From NCBI GenBank assembly GCA_035308165.1, contig DATGHC010000002.1, positions 70,310 through 134,309 on the forward strand: DNA of 64,000 bases. The letters are read 5' to 3'. Of this stretch, positions 51,325 through 60,643 are shown piece by piece (position 1 is the first letter of the stretch; each line of letters begins with the position of its first letter). The stretch comes from DASTCZ01 sp035308165. GTDB lineage: Bacteria; Acidobacteriota; Terriglobia; Acidiferrales; UBA7541. A program made the position numbers and the translations under genes. The notes beneath the pieces were generated by a model, which ran no database searches, was not told the DNA's origin, and saw only the letters and a list, made by a program, of their open reading frames with translations.

Positions 51325-52719
51325 TTAGTGGATGAATTCCGGCTCGCGGCCCTGTGACCACGGATCGTATTGCAGGGCGAAAGCAATTCTGTCTCCGATG
51401 GGCGGATGTGTATAAAACCAGAAAACAGTGAGGCGCGAAGGGTCGGGCTCTTCAAGATCCGCCTCGCCCAGGATTTGATTGACTTGTGCGGTTACTTGCG
51501 GCGCGTCGGGCACAATGCCGTGAATGACTTCGAGGCCATATAAATCAGCTTGATGCTCAAAATAGCGGCTGAGTGCGTTGTCGATGGGAGTTGAGGCGAA
51601 TTGCAGGGCGGAAACAAGCAGCAGTAATACGGCCAGCGAATCCCAGCCTTGCGGAGCTTTCGCATACCAGATGCTCCCCCACTTGCGGAGAACATTTGCA
51701 TACAGCCACGCCAAAAAAGGAAGCGAGATTCCCAGCCCAACGGCGGTCAACGCGATGCCTTTCCAAACGTGGTTCAGCGCGTAATGCCCCAATTCGTGGC
51801 CGAAAACCGCGAGTGCTTGGGCTTCGTTTGTTCGCGCCAGGGTTGTATCCCAGAAAACCACGCGTTTGGATGATCCGATTCCACTGACATAAGCATTCAG
51901 CTCATTCAATTTGGCGCTGGCGGCCATTTCCAGGATACGGTCTTCCGGAATTGTCATGTTGGCGCGAGCCACCACCTTCTCGACTTGCCGGACAAGCTCC
52001 GGATGAGTTGCCGCCACTGGCATGTAGTCGTAAAAGAGCGGTTCGATGATGAGCGGCTCCGCGTAAGCACCGGCCACGACCAGCAACACGGCCGCCACCC
52101 ATGCCCCCATCCACCAGCGGCGCGGGCTGCGCTCGATCAATTCGTAAAGCACCCAGCCCGCAACCGTGGCCAGCGCCAGAGTGATGCCCTCCGCCTTCAT
52201 CCAATCGAGTATCCAGGAGAGCCAGCCCTGCACGGAAAGATTGTAGCTGCGCAAAATCTGGTGTCCCCAGACGCGGAATGGAAGGTTGGCAATATCGAGC
52301 GTAAGCAAAAGCAGCGGACAAAAAATTATTGCCTGCAATATTCTCAATCGGCTTGCGCCCAAAGCCCAGTCGCGGAACTTGGCCGCCAGCCCCGTGCGCA
52401 AAATGGCCAGCAGAACGAGCAATCCCCAAATGAATTCGGCGAAGTAAAGGCGCCGGCCCGTCCGGGCAAGCGCGACCGCCTGCCGAAGTTTTTCCGGCGG
52501 CAAGGCGTATCGCACGACTGGCGCGACGGTCTGCGCGGATTGCCCTTGGACTGTGGACTGGCCGGTTCCGGCAATTCCCGCAGGTCGGGCGACGCATGAG
52601 GACGTGGAAAATAAACAAAGGGCGGTGAAGGCTATCACGCAAAGAATTGTGTCGCGCGCGTGTGAATGCTTTCGTTGACCGCTTCGGAGCAGCGATGGGC
52701 TGGACCTGTTCAAACACAT
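51325..52719 (-). CDS. M48 family membrane metallopeptidase (Ste24-like)
   Basis: A zinc peptidase with the CAAX-protease arrangement: an N-terminal signal/helix (TILCVIAFTALCLFS), several membrane helices and the zinc motif in FGHELGHYALNH (HExxH), with the third ligand Glu in YFEHQADLYGLEV. I set the start at the ATG at 52719 (MCLNRSSPS), since the frame upstream to 52806 would overlap the promoter region of the divergent M28 gene and has no ribosome site; the start is uncertain. Probable role: quality control or processing of membrane proteins. Confidence 0.85.
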   Translation of the reverse strand: MCLNRSSPSLLRSGQRKHSHARDTILCVIAFTALCLFSTSSCVARPAGIAGTGQSTVQGQSAQTVAPVVRYALPPEKLRQAVALARTGRRLYFAEFIWGLLVLLAILRTGLAAKFRDWALGASRLRILQAIIFCPLLLLTLDIANLPFRVWGHQILRSYNLSVQGWLSWILDWMKAEGITLALATVAGWVLYELIERSPRRWWMGAWVAAVLLVVAGAYAEPLIIEPLFYDYMPVAATHPELVRQVEKVVARANMTIPEDRILEMAASAKLNELNAYVSGIGSSKRVVFWDTTLARTNEAQALAVFGHELGHYALNHVWKGIALTAVGLGISLPFLAWLYANVLRKWGSIWYAKAPQGWDSLAVLLLLVSALQFASTPIDNALSRYFEHQADLYGLEVIHGIVPDAPQVTAQVNQILGEADLEEPDPSRLTVFWFYTHPPIGDRIAFALQYDPWSQGREPEFIH

Positions 52720-52831
52720 AGTATTCCGCAGAGTGGTTCGCTGCGCAACGTCCGCGCGGACGAGACGTAAACAAGCCACCATTTGCTGGATTCGTTGTGG
52801 TCCCACGAAGATTGATGTAAGTTTCTCGGCG

Positions 52832-53770
52832 ATGCGCAGATCTTGTGTTCTTGTTCAATTGGCGCTGTTGGTTGGTACACTGTTTGCGAATCCCCTGCCC
52901 GCCTTGACTTCCTCCTTACATGAAGATTTCAACTCGAAACAAGCCTACGCCTACACCGCCGAAATTGCCGGTTTTGGAGAAAGATGGCCCGGGTCACCCG
53001 GCCATAAGAAGACAGAAACCCTTATTCATCAGATCCTGTTGAAAGATGGGGCGCAGCTTGAAACCGACGATTTCGTGGCCACCACGCCGCGCGGCCCAAT
53101 TCCGGTGCATAACATCATCGGCAAGTTCAATGTCAGCACGGATCTGAACCAGAAAATATTTGTCCTCGCCGGCCACTACGACACACTTTTCAAACCTGGA
53201 TTTGTTGGCGCTAATGATGGAGCCTCCAGCGCGGGGATTCTCCTGGCGTTTGCGGATGCACTGGCACATCAGAAAACCAAGATGGCCATCTGGCTGGTCT
53301 GGACAGATCTAGAAGAAGCAATCAAATCGTTCGATGACTCGAACGATGGCCTCTACGGGAGCAAACATCTTGCAAAAGAACTTGCGGCAAGCGGGCAGGT
53401 CCCTCGCATTCGCGGTCTGTTCCTGCTCGATATGATCGGCTATAACGACTTGAAAGTGGCGCGAGAGACCAATTCCAGCCATTGGCTGCAAGCCATCATA
53501 GGGCAGGCCGCCAATCAACTTGGTTACGGCCGTTACTTCTTTCAATACCAGGTGAGCATCATCGACGACCACGCTTCGTTCCTCAATGTGGGCATCCCGT
53601 CGGTGGATGTGGTTGACGCACAGTATGGCCGCATGGGCCCGGGTTTCGACAACATGGGAGAATTCCACCACACCAACGCCGACACAATGGACAAAGTGTC
53701 GCAACAGAGTCTGGGGATTGTGGGGCGGACGATTCTACTTACGGTCGAGCTATTGGATACGCGATATTAG
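52832..53770 (+). CDS. Exported M28 family peptidase / glutaminyl cyclase-like
   Basis: A 312-residue exported zinc hydrolase. The ATG at 52832 starts a clear signal peptide (CVLVQLALLVGTLFANPLPA). M28 zinc ligands are visible in order: His in GHYDTLF, Asp in GANDGASSAG, Glu-Glu in TDLEEAIKS, Asp in LLDMIGYND and a late His in EFHHTNADTMD. The arrangement is shared with glutaminyl-peptide cyclotransferases, so either an aminopeptidase or a cyclase is possible. It is divergent from the M48 gene. Confidence 0.85.
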   Translation: MRRSCVLVQLALLVGTLFANPLPALTSSLHEDFNSKQAYAYTAEIAGFGERWPGSPGHKKTETLIHQILLKDGAQLETDDFVATTPRGPIPVHNIIGKFNVSTDLNQKIFVLAGHYDTLFKPGFVGANDGASSAGILLAFADALAHQKTKMAIWLVWTDLEEAIKSFDDSNDGLYGSKHLAKELAASGQVPRIRGLFLLDMIGYNDLKVARETNSSHWLQAIIGQAANQLGYGRYFFQYQVSIIDDHASFLNVGIPSVDVVDAQYGRMGPGFDNMGEFHHTNADTMDKVSQQSLGIVGRTILLTVELLDTRY

Positions 53771-53874
53771 GCCACGCCGGGGGCGTAGTGGAAACTGCAC
53801 ACTGGTCTTCGGGCCAGTTGCGGAGGGGCGGGCCGAGGGCTAGCATATTGAGAAGTGCAGCGGAGGGATTGTCT

Positions 53875-54519
53875 ATGCGAGGCACAGCCAACAGGGCCAC
53901 AGCAGGGGCTTCCCGGGAGGATTGGAAAATCTCCCGCGGCGCAATTCGTGCGGAATTTGGCGTGATCCTGTTCGCCTGCAGCGTGGCCATGATTGCGCCA
54001 GCAGCCGCAGCGCATCAGGATTACTTGGGCCAGCAACAATCTCCCTCGCTGGGAGAAATCGCGCGTCGCTTGCGCGCGGAAAAACAGCCCGCGAAGGAAT
54101 CTGCTCAAATTTGGACCAACGAAAATATCCCCACTAATCCCTTCGCCATCAGCGTTGTGGGACAGCCGCCCCCTCCTCCTCCGCCTCCGGAGCCTGTGCC
54201 GGGCGCAGCGGATGCGGCGAAACCGAAGACCAAGCTGGAAAACGAACTGGACAAAGCCAAGGAAGAGCTGGCGGGTCTGGAAAAGGAATTGGATTTAGCC
54301 AAGCGCGATCTCGCTTTGCAACAGCAAGCGTTTTACACCAACCCGCTTGCCAGCCAGGACACCGCGGGTCAGGCCAAACTCGCGGACGCTCAAACGGCGA
54401 TAGACGCAAAAGCGGCGGATGTGGAGAAGGCCAAGGCGCGTGTGGCGGATCTGCAGCAAAGGGTGGATGGGGAAAAGAAAGGTTCGCCCACGACAGATAC
54501 ATCTTCGCCTGGAATTTAA
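53875..54519 (+). CDS. Exported coiled-coil protein of unknown function
   Basis: A 214-residue protein from the ATG at 53875, which has GGAGGG 7 nt upstream. A hydrophobic helix (GVILFACSVAMIAPAAAA, about 28-45) is a signal or anchor. After a short mixed region comes a proline stretch (eight Pro, then EPVP) and then a long charged segment (about 125-200) with heptad pattern, typical of a coiled coil (KLENELDKAKEELAGLEKELDLAKRDLA). No family is recognised. Confidence 0.65.
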   Translation: MRGTANRATAGASREDWKISRGAIRAEFGVILFACSVAMIAPAAAAHQDYLGQQQSPSLGEIARRLRAEKQPAKESAQIWTNENIPTNPFAISVVGQPPPPPPPPEPVPGAADAAKPKTKLENELDKAKEELAGLEKELDLAKRDLALQQQAFYTNPLASQDTAGQAKLADAQTAIDAKAADVEKAKARVADLQQRVDGEKKGSPTTDTSSPGI

Positions 54520-54722
54520 GGAATCCAGACAAAATCCTTCTCAACGCAACAGGTTCAGCTCTGTCCCTCCAACTTTCGAGGAAATTAAGAAATGAGAATT
54601 CGTTGTTTCTAGCCGGATGAGTGTGTGCCGATTGGAACGACCGCAGGTCTTGAACCAGCCCGGGGCTGCAGGGGGGACTTTTCACTTCAGCAACTGGCCC
54701 CCTACTAATTGTATGATTCCGC

Positions 54723-54751
54723 TTGACACAACAAGAGCCTTGCCGCAGAAT
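54723..54751 (+). promoter_or_regulatory. Sigma70-like promoter before the zinc-ribbon gene
   Basis: TTGACA (54723-54728), 17 nt, then CAGAAT (54746-54751, four of six positions). It would start transcription about 40 nt before the small zinc-ribbon gene at 54799. Apart from this, the 279-bp gap after the coiled-coil gene shows nothing I can support. Confidence 0.5.
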
Positions 54752-54798
54752 CCGCCCAACTTTTCCAGGGGGATGTAAGGAAAAGGTCTGGGGGTATC

Positions 54799-55005
54799 GT
54801 GCAGTATCTTCCCGGCTGGACTGTGCAGTGCATCAACCCGGAGTGCGCCGCGCGCGGCCAATGGCTTCGTGCGGACCAGCTGCAATCGGAGTTTTGCTCC
54901 AATTGCGCCGCTCCTTTGCACCGGGTGCCACCGCCGCTGGGGCCGCGCTTGCGGCTTCGGCCACGCACGCTGGGGACGTACCGGCCGTCGCGCCCACGGC
55001 GCTGA
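54799..55005 (+). CDS. Tiny zinc-ribbon protein (68 aa)
   Basis: A GTG start with GGGGG 6-9 nt upstream leads to a 68-residue product: CINPECAARG, then CSNCAAPL, two Cys pairs (CxxxxC and CxxC) about 20 residues apart as in a zinc ribbon, followed by a basic, proline-rich tail (PPPLGPRLRLRPR). It is bracketed by a promoter-like sequence and a strong terminator (55115-55152), which suggests a stand-alone gene. Function unknown. Confidence 0.6.
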   Translation: MQYLPGWTVQCINPECAARGQWLRADQLQSEFCSNCAAPLHRVPPPLGPRLRLRPRTLGTYRPSRPRR

Positions 55006-55114
55006 GAATTTGGGTAGACGCTCGCCGCACTGCGGCGATGCCAAAGGAATCGCTCGCGGCAAGAGAGTCCCTGCAGCGGCCGTCCAACAGTAATGTAAAG
55101 GTAGGGATGGAAAA

Positions 55115-55152
55115 AGAAGGCCTCCGGTTCGCCGGGGGCCTTCTGCGTTTTT
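55115..55152 (+). terminator. Strong intrinsic terminator
   Basis: A 13-bp stem (AGAAGGCCTCCGG with CCGGGGGCCTTCT, one G-T pair) closes a TTCG tetraloop and is followed by TTTTT (55148-55152). It is the clearest Rho-independent terminator in the window. It lies 110 bp beyond the zinc-ribbon stop; the stretch between could be a 3' leader or a short RNA. The following ~425 bp to the LOG gene show no gene. Confidence 0.85.
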
Positions 55153-55576
55153 GGGCGCAAAACGGGACGCAGACCCCCACCTACAATGGCACCGCAGGGA
55201 ACGGGAAAATAAAAAGCGGCCGGGGGGGTGGCCGGCCGCTCGGGGGCACTGCTGACGGAGGGTGAAGAGATTCCGAAACGATCGCTGCCGCGTTAACCTT
55301 CAGTCTGGTTTTCCTTGCCCGCTCAGGACAGGCAAGGCCAGCTGCTGGTAGGAGGAGCGGCGCGCTCGACTTCGTAACGGATGCGAGTATGCGGGAAACA
55401 CTGTGAGCGGGCCATGGGCCGGGGGATACATTTAGTTGGTACGGAAGTACTTCGGTGAGTTGGGGATAATTCAAGGGTAAGATCCCAATCATTTTTTCAT
55501 GGCATGAATTGTTCGATTGGCGGCGAGAAGCCTCAGGTCTTCTCGGCCACCTGCGCCATACAAACCAACTGAAAAC

Positions 55577-56428
55577 TTACTCCAGCAGGTCGTTGTCGAG
55601 ACGCATGTGGTATTGCTCGAGGACGGCGCGGACCTGGTCAAAGGCATCTTCGACCGTGTCTGAAAATCGCAGCAGGGAATATTCGCGCCGGCTGATGGTG
55701 CCGGCCCGCAGCATGACCTTCCAATTGAGAACCTTGTCCCAATATTTCCGGCCGTAAATCAGCACCAGGTTGTGCTCGGGAAGTTTGCCGGTTTGCATCA
55801 GGGTCAGCATTTCCCAGAGCTCGTCCATGGTGCCGAATCCGCCGGGGAAAACAATCAGTGCTTTGGCGATCTGCGCGAACCATAATTTGCGCATGAAGAA
55901 ATAATGGAAATTGAAGCTGAGTTCGGGGCTGATGTAATTGTTGGGCGCCTGTTCGTGGGGCAGCTCTATGCTCAGGCCGACGGATTTGCCGCCCGCGTCA
56001 GCGGCGCCGCGGTTGGCGGCTTCCATGATGCCGGGACCGCCACCGGAACAAATCACGAAGCGGCGCGGACGATCGCCAAAGGTCATGGCCCAGGAAGTGA
56101 TCAGCCGCGCGAGCTCGCGGGCTTCTTCATAGTAGCGCGACATTTCCGCGGCATTGCGCGCTTCGCTCAAATGGTCGCGTGTCTCGGGCGTGCGCTGGCG
56201 CTTGAAATTCTTTGCCGCTTGCCGCACCTTGGCTTCCGCCTTATCGCGGGGCAAGATGCGCGCAGAGCCGAACATAACGATAGTGTCGCCCACTCCTTCG
56301 CGGCGCAGGCGAGCCAGCGGGTCCAAATACTCGGAGATGATGCGGATGGGGCGCGCCGCGGGGCTTTCTACGAAGCGAATGTCGTGGTAGGCGAGCTTAA
56401 CATGGTGATTGGTCTGCTTCCGTTTCAT
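55577..56428 (-). CDS. LOG family protein
   Basis: A 283-residue Rossmann-like protein of the LOG/TIGR00730 group. Conserved motifs are the nucleotide-binding GGGPGIMEAANRGA (about 115-128) and the catalytic PGGFGTMDELWEML (about 200-213). Some members are cytokinin-activating phosphoribohydrolases; others bind nucleotides in bacteria. The start at the ATG at 56428 is supported by GGGAG 6 nt upstream. It is longer than canonical LOG (about 190-200 residues), with an N-terminal extension. Confidence 0.88.
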   Translation of the reverse strand: MKRKQTNHHVKLAYHDIRFVESPAARPIRIISEYLDPLARLRREGVGDTIVMFGSARILPRDKAEAKVRQAAKNFKRQRTPETRDHLSEARNAAEMSRYYEEARELARLITSWAMTFGDRPRRFVICSGGGPGIMEAANRGAADAGGKSVGLSIELPHEQAPNNYISPELSFNFHYFFMRKLWFAQIAKALIVFPGGFGTMDELWEMLTLMQTGKLPEHNLVLIYGRKYWDKVLNWKVMLRAGTISRREYSLLRFSDTVEDAFDQVRAVLEQYHMRLDNDLLE

Positions 56429-56640
56429 TGCTGCTCCCAAGGGCGAACGCAACCGGCAGATGACCCCTGCAACGCGTACGCGCGAACTGTCATTCTACAG
56501 CTTCCTTTGGAACGTCTGCGCGGCGCGTGTCCTGGGAGTATCCTCAGTAGAGGGTCATTGCCCAGCCAACGCCAGGGGCGTGTGGCGCGTCCAACCCTGT
56601 ACACTGAAAGAGTTGGTTTATTCTGCTTCGGAGAAATGGA

Positions 56641-57816
56641 TTGATGTACCGCAAATCGAAATTCGGAGTTGGTTTGCTGCTGGCGGCGATCGCCCTCGCG
56701 CTGATGCCCGCGTGCGCTGCGGCTCAAGCGCCGCCGGGCCCGCTGCCTCCGAAGCCTGGCGCGCCAATTCAAAAAGTGCCCGTGGATAAAGGTGCGATCC
56801 GCGTGCGCGTGGATGTGGTGACCGCGCCGGTGGTGGTCCGCGATGAAAAGGGCGAAATGGTGGAGGATTTGGAGCTGAAAGACTTTCACCTTTTCGACAA
56901 CGGCGTCGCACAAGTGGTGGATAGCTTCGATATGGGCGCCGATCCAATCTCGGTAGTGCTGCTGGTTGAGACCAGCTCGCGCGTAGCTCCCATGCTGCCC
57001 GCGATACAAAAATCCGGAATTGTCTTCACTCAAGACATTATGGGCGCAGACGGGGAAGCTGCGGTGATTGCGTTTGGCAGCGACGTGAACTTGGTGCAGC
57101 CCTTCACCTATGACCATGATGAGGTCGAGCGGGTGATCCGGGAGCTGGACGACGGAGGCGGGCAATCAAGGTTTTTCGATGCGCTGAACACCGCGGTGCA
57201 GCTATTGCACGACCGCCCCCCAGAGCGGCGCCGTGTGATTGTGGCCATCACGGAAGCGACCGACAAGGGAAGCAGCATAAAGCTAGGCCTGGCGCTACGA
57301 CAGGCGGAACTGGAGAACGTGACAATTTATTCCGTGGGCCTTTCCACCACGGCCGCGGAGTTTCGCACGCCCCCGCCGCAAAGACCGACCCAGGCTCCCA
57401 TCACGCCTCAGGGAATTCCGTCAGGGCCGCCAATTCCGGGAGAGCCTCAATCGCCGACCACGCCGGGAATCGGGCAACCAGTCGGCGGCGTGCAGGGCTC
57501 CGGGGATTTGCTGGCGCTGGGAGAATGGGCGGTGATGCATGCCGCGAATCTGGTTCGCGGCCACGCGCTCGAAGTTGCCACCACTGCGACCGGCGGAGTC
57601 CACCTGCCCACCATGCACGACCGCGGGATAGAAGCGGGATTGGATAAAATTGGCGGAGAGCTGCACGCGCAGTATACGCTGAGCTATCACCCCACCGGCG
57701 GAGCCCAGCCCGGGTTCCACGAAATTAAAATTACCGTGGATCGCCCAAAAACGACCGTACGGACCCGGACGGGATATTACATGGCTCCGCCCGAAGACGA
57801 CTCTTCCCCGCGTTAG
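56641..57816 (+). CDS. Secreted VWA domain protein with proline-rich insert
   Basis: A 391-residue protein of the VWFA-related Acidobacterial type. A signal peptide (about 2-28) leads to VDVVTAPVVVRDEKGEMVEDLELKDFHLFDNG and a VWA domain. Its MIDAS start is ETSSR, so the first Asp is replaced and metal binding is doubtful. A Pro-rich stretch (about 240-285; PPPQRPTQAPITPQGIPSGP) breaks the domain. The C-terminus HAQYTLSYHP is conserved. It starts at TTG (56641) or the ATG at 56644. It ends 3 bp inside the convergent gyrA stop. Confidence 0.82.
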   Translation: MMYRKSKFGVGLLLAAIALALMPACAAAQAPPGPLPPKPGAPIQKVPVDKGAIRVRVDVVTAPVVVRDEKGEMVEDLELKDFHLFDNGVAQVVDSFDMGADPISVVLLVETSSRVAPMLPAIQKSGIVFTQDIMGADGEAAVIAFGSDVNLVQPFTYDHDEVERVIRELDDGGGQSRFFDALNTAVQLLHDRPPERRRVIVAITEATDKGSSIKLGLALRQAELENVTIYSVGLSTTAAEFRTPPPQRPTQAPITPQGIPSGPPIPGEPQSPTTPGIGQPVGGVQGSGDLLALGEWAVMHAANLVRGHALEVATTATGGVHLPTMHDRGIEAGLDKIGGELHAQYTLSYHPTGGAQPGFHEIKITVDRPKTTVRTRTGYYMAPPEDDSSPR

Positions 57817-60365
57817 CTCTTTGATGGTTCCTTCGCGGGGACCTCGTCCTCTTCTTCGAGGATTGCGGCGGCTGCCGCAACCTTGTCTCCCTCATCAGCG
57901 CGCAACAGGCGCACGCCCTGCGTAGACCGGCCCGCCTCGCGGATCTCATTCGCGTGCACGCGGATCACTTTCCCGCCGCTGGTTATGATCATTACGTCCG
58001 ACTCTTCACTGACCTGCAGCGCCGCGACCACGCGGCCGTTGCGCTCCGTGGTCTTCAAGTTGATGACGCCCTTTCCGCCGCGCGAAGTGATGCGGTATTC
58101 GGCCAGCGGAGTGCGCTTGCCGTAACCCTTCTCGGAAACGGTGAGCATCAGTGAAGTGAGCGAGTCCTTGATGGCTTCACTTTCCAGGTCATCGAGGTTC
58201 TGCGAATCGGTCTTATGTTCCTTCCGGATGATCTCGAAGTCGGGCTGCACCGCGTCCATGCTGACCACGTAATCGCCCTTGGCAAGATCCATTCCATTAA
58301 CGCCGCCCGCGGCGCGGCCCATCCCGCGGACTTCCGTTTCGCGGAACAGGATGGCCTGGCCGACGTGGCTCGCGAGGAAAATCATCTGTTTTCCGTCGGT
58401 GAGCTTCGCGCCAATAAGTTCGTCGTCCTTGTCCAGGTTGATGGCAATGATTCCGGCCGAGCGCGGGTTGGAGAAATCGACAATCGGAGTTTTCTTTACG
58501 GTGCCGTTGCGCGTGGCCAGGAAAACGTAACGGCCCTCCTCTTCCAGGTTTTGCGTGGCTACCAGCGCAGTTAGTTTTTCGCCCTCCTGGAATTTCACCA
58601 GCGAAGAAATGGCCCGCCCGCGGGTGGCCGCGGCAGCTTCGGGAATCTCATACACTTTCAGCCAATACACGCGGCCCTTCGAGGTGAAGAGCAGGATGTA
58701 GCTGTGCGCGGAGGCGATGAATAAGTGCTCGACGAAGTCCTCGTCGCGTGTTTTCGCGCCGATGCGTCCTTTGCCCCCGCGCGTCTGGTGGCGGTAGATA
58801 TCCACCGAGGTGCGCTTGATGTAGCCGGCGTGGCTGACGGTGATGGCCATGTCCGTGTCGGCGATCAGGTCTTCGAGCTTAATCTCTTCGACCTTGTCAA
58901 CGATTTGCGTGCGCCGGTCGTCACCGAAAAGTTTCTGCACTTCGCGCAATTCGGTGATGATCACGGCCTTCAATTTCTTTTCGCTGGCCAAAATGGAGCG
59001 CAGCTCCGCGATGAGCGCCTGAATTTCTTTCAATTCGTTGAGGATTTTCTCGCGCTCCATCTGCGTCAGGCGGTGGAGTTGGAGATCCAAGATGGCCTGC
59101 GCCTGGCGGTCGGAGAAATCCCAGCGCTCCATCAATCCCGCTTTTGCTTCAGCTGGCGACTTGGACTTGCGGATCAGCTTGATGATTTCGTCGAGATGGT
59201 CCAGCGCTTTCTTGAAACCCAGCAAAATGTGCTCGCGCTCCTCGGCTTTGCGCAGCTCGAATTGAGTGCGGCGGCGCACCACTTCAATGCGGTGCTCGAT
59301 GAAGAGCCGAATCATATCCAGGACCGGCAGTTCGCGCGGCTGGCCTTTGACGATGCTCAGCAAGATGACGCCGAACGATTCCTGCATCTGTGTGTGCTTG
59401 AAAAGGTGGTTGAGGATGAGCTGGCTTTCCTCGCCGCGCTTGATTTCGACCACGATGCGCATGCCCTCGCGGTCGGATTCGTCGCGGACGTCGGAGATGC
59501 CTTCGATCTTTTTGGTTTGAACCAATTCAGCGATGCGTTCGATGAGCTTGGCCTTGTTTACCTGGAACGGAATTTCCGTGATGACTATGCTCTCGCGGTC
59601 CTTGCCGAGGGTTTCGATAGCCGCCTTGGCGCGCATGATAAATGTGCCGCGGCCGGTCTTGTAGGCCTGCAGGATGCCGTCGCGCCCGGCGATGTACCCG
59701 CCCGTGGGGAAATCCGGGCCGGGCATCACCTTCATGATTTCCTTCAACGTGGTTTCGGGCTTTTCGATGATCATTACCGCGGCTTCGATGACCTCGCGCA
59801 TGTTGTGCGGCGGAATGTTGGTGGCCATGCCCACGGCGATGCCCGAGGCGCCGTTTACCAGCAGGTTCGGAGTTTTCGAGGGGAGAACCGACGGCTCTTC
59901 GCGCGTCTGGTCAAAGTTGGGGACGAAATCTACAGTCTCTTTTTCGAGGTCGGCGAGCAGTTCTTCCGCCGCGCGCGAAAGCCGCGCTTCAGTATACCGC
60001 ATGGCGGCGGGTGGGTCGCCATCCACTGACCCGAAATTCCCTTGCCCATCCACCAGCATGTAACGCATGTTGAAGTTTTGCGCCATGCGCACCAGCGTGG
60101 GATAAATGACTGCTTCGCCGTGCGGATGATAATTGCCCGAAGTGTCGCCGCAGATCTTGGCGCATTTGCGGAAGCCGCGGTTGGAGGCCAGGCCCAGATC
60201 GTTCATGGCGATCAGGATGCGGCGCTGCACGGGCTTTAGTCCGTCGCGCACGTCGGGGATGGCCCGCGCCACGATTACGCTCATGGCGTAATCGAGGTAC
60301 GACCGCTTCATCTCCGCTTCAATGTCTATGGGTACAATCAGTGACTGATTTGTTTCATCCGCCAT
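57813..60365 (-). CDS. gyrA: DNA gyrase subunit A
   Basis: The breakage-reunion subunit of DNA gyrase. The catalytic Tyr is Y124 in AMRYTE. In the quinolone-contact helix (HPHGEAVIYPT) the positions equivalent to E. coli S83 and D87 are A85 and P89, so it may be naturally less sensitive to quinolones. The C-terminal beta-pinwheel repeats follow; the GyrA box reads QTRGGKG, where most have Q-R/K-RGG-R/K-G. The 850-residue length is normal. It lies downstream of gyrB with a small ORF between. Confidence 0.96.
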   Translation of the reverse strand: MADETNQSLIVPIDIEAEMKRSYLDYAMSVIVARAIPDVRDGLKPVQRRILIAMNDLGLASNRGFRKCAKICGDTSGNYHPHGEAVIYPTLVRMAQNFNMRYMLVDGQGNFGSVDGDPPAAMRYTEARLSRAAEELLADLEKETVDFVPNFDQTREEPSVLPSKTPNLLVNGASGIAVGMATNIPPHNMREVIEAAVMIIEKPETTLKEIMKVMPGPDFPTGGYIAGRDGILQAYKTGRGTFIMRAKAAIETLGKDRESIVITEIPFQVNKAKLIERIAELVQTKKIEGISDVRDESDREGMRIVVEIKRGEESQLILNHLFKHTQMQESFGVILLSIVKGQPRELPVLDMIRLFIEHRIEVVRRRTQFELRKAEEREHILLGFKKALDHLDEIIKLIRKSKSPAEAKAGLMERWDFSDRQAQAILDLQLHRLTQMEREKILNELKEIQALIAELRSILASEKKLKAVIITELREVQKLFGDDRRTQIVDKVEEIKLEDLIADTDMAITVSHAGYIKRTSVDIYRHQTRGGKGRIGAKTRDEDFVEHLFIASAHSYILLFTSKGRVYWLKVYEIPEAAAATRGRAISSLVKFQEGEKLTALVATQNLEEEGRYVFLATRNGTVKKTPIVDFSNPRSAGIIAINLDKDDELIGAKLTDGKQMIFLASHVGQAILFRETEVRGMGRAAGGVNGMDLAKGDYVVSMDAVQPDFEIIRKEHKTDSQNLDDLESEAIKDSLTSLMLTVSEKGYGKRTPLAEYRITSRGGKGVINLKTTERNGRVVAALQVSEESDVMIITSGGKVIRVHANEIREAGRSTQGVRLLRADEGDKVAAAAAILEEEDEVPAKEPSKS

Positions 60366-60383
60366 CTCTTCTCCCGGTGATGC

Positions 60384-60632
60384 TTATCGCTTCGCGATTT
60401 GTTCCTGCACGTACGCCTTTACAGTATCGAAGGCGTCCGCGGCGTTTGTGAAACGGCGCGCTGCGAATTGCGCTTCCAGCTGCTGCACGAACGCCTCACG
60501 CTCTGCTTCGCTTGCGAATTCAACAGCCACACCACGTTCGTTGTCCGGCGCACTCGTGGGAGTCGCTCGAAATTCGCTGCACGAAAGCCCCCGCAATCCC
60601 GGCAATGTTGTCCAGCTCACCTGGTAGAGCAT
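60384..60632 (-). CDS. Small ORF between gyrB and gyrA (82 aa)
   Basis: An 82-residue frame in the same direction as gyrB and gyrA, 11 bp after the gyrB stop and 18 bp before gyrA, so it is likely in the operon. It reads GVAVEFASEAEREAFVQQLEAQFAARRF, which looks like a helical domain, after a Ser/Pro-rich start. No family is recognised and no Shine-Dalgarno sequence is clear; it could be a gene or non-coding spacer. Confidence 0.5.
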   Translation of the reverse strand: MLYQVSWTTLPGLRGLSCSEFRATPTSAPDNERGVAVEFASEAEREAFVQQLEAQFAARRFTNAADAFDTVKAYVQEQIAKR

Positions 60633-60643
60633 TCGCGCGCGGC

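Noticed and set aside
54723..55265. A 180-codon frame overlapping the zinc-ribbon gene
   Set aside because: It runs in another frame through the terminator and has no Cys pattern; the shorter zinc-ribbon frame fits better.
58725..60029. Long open frame on the plus strand opposite gyrA
   Set aside because: Antisense to gyrA, no recognisable domain or ribosome site.
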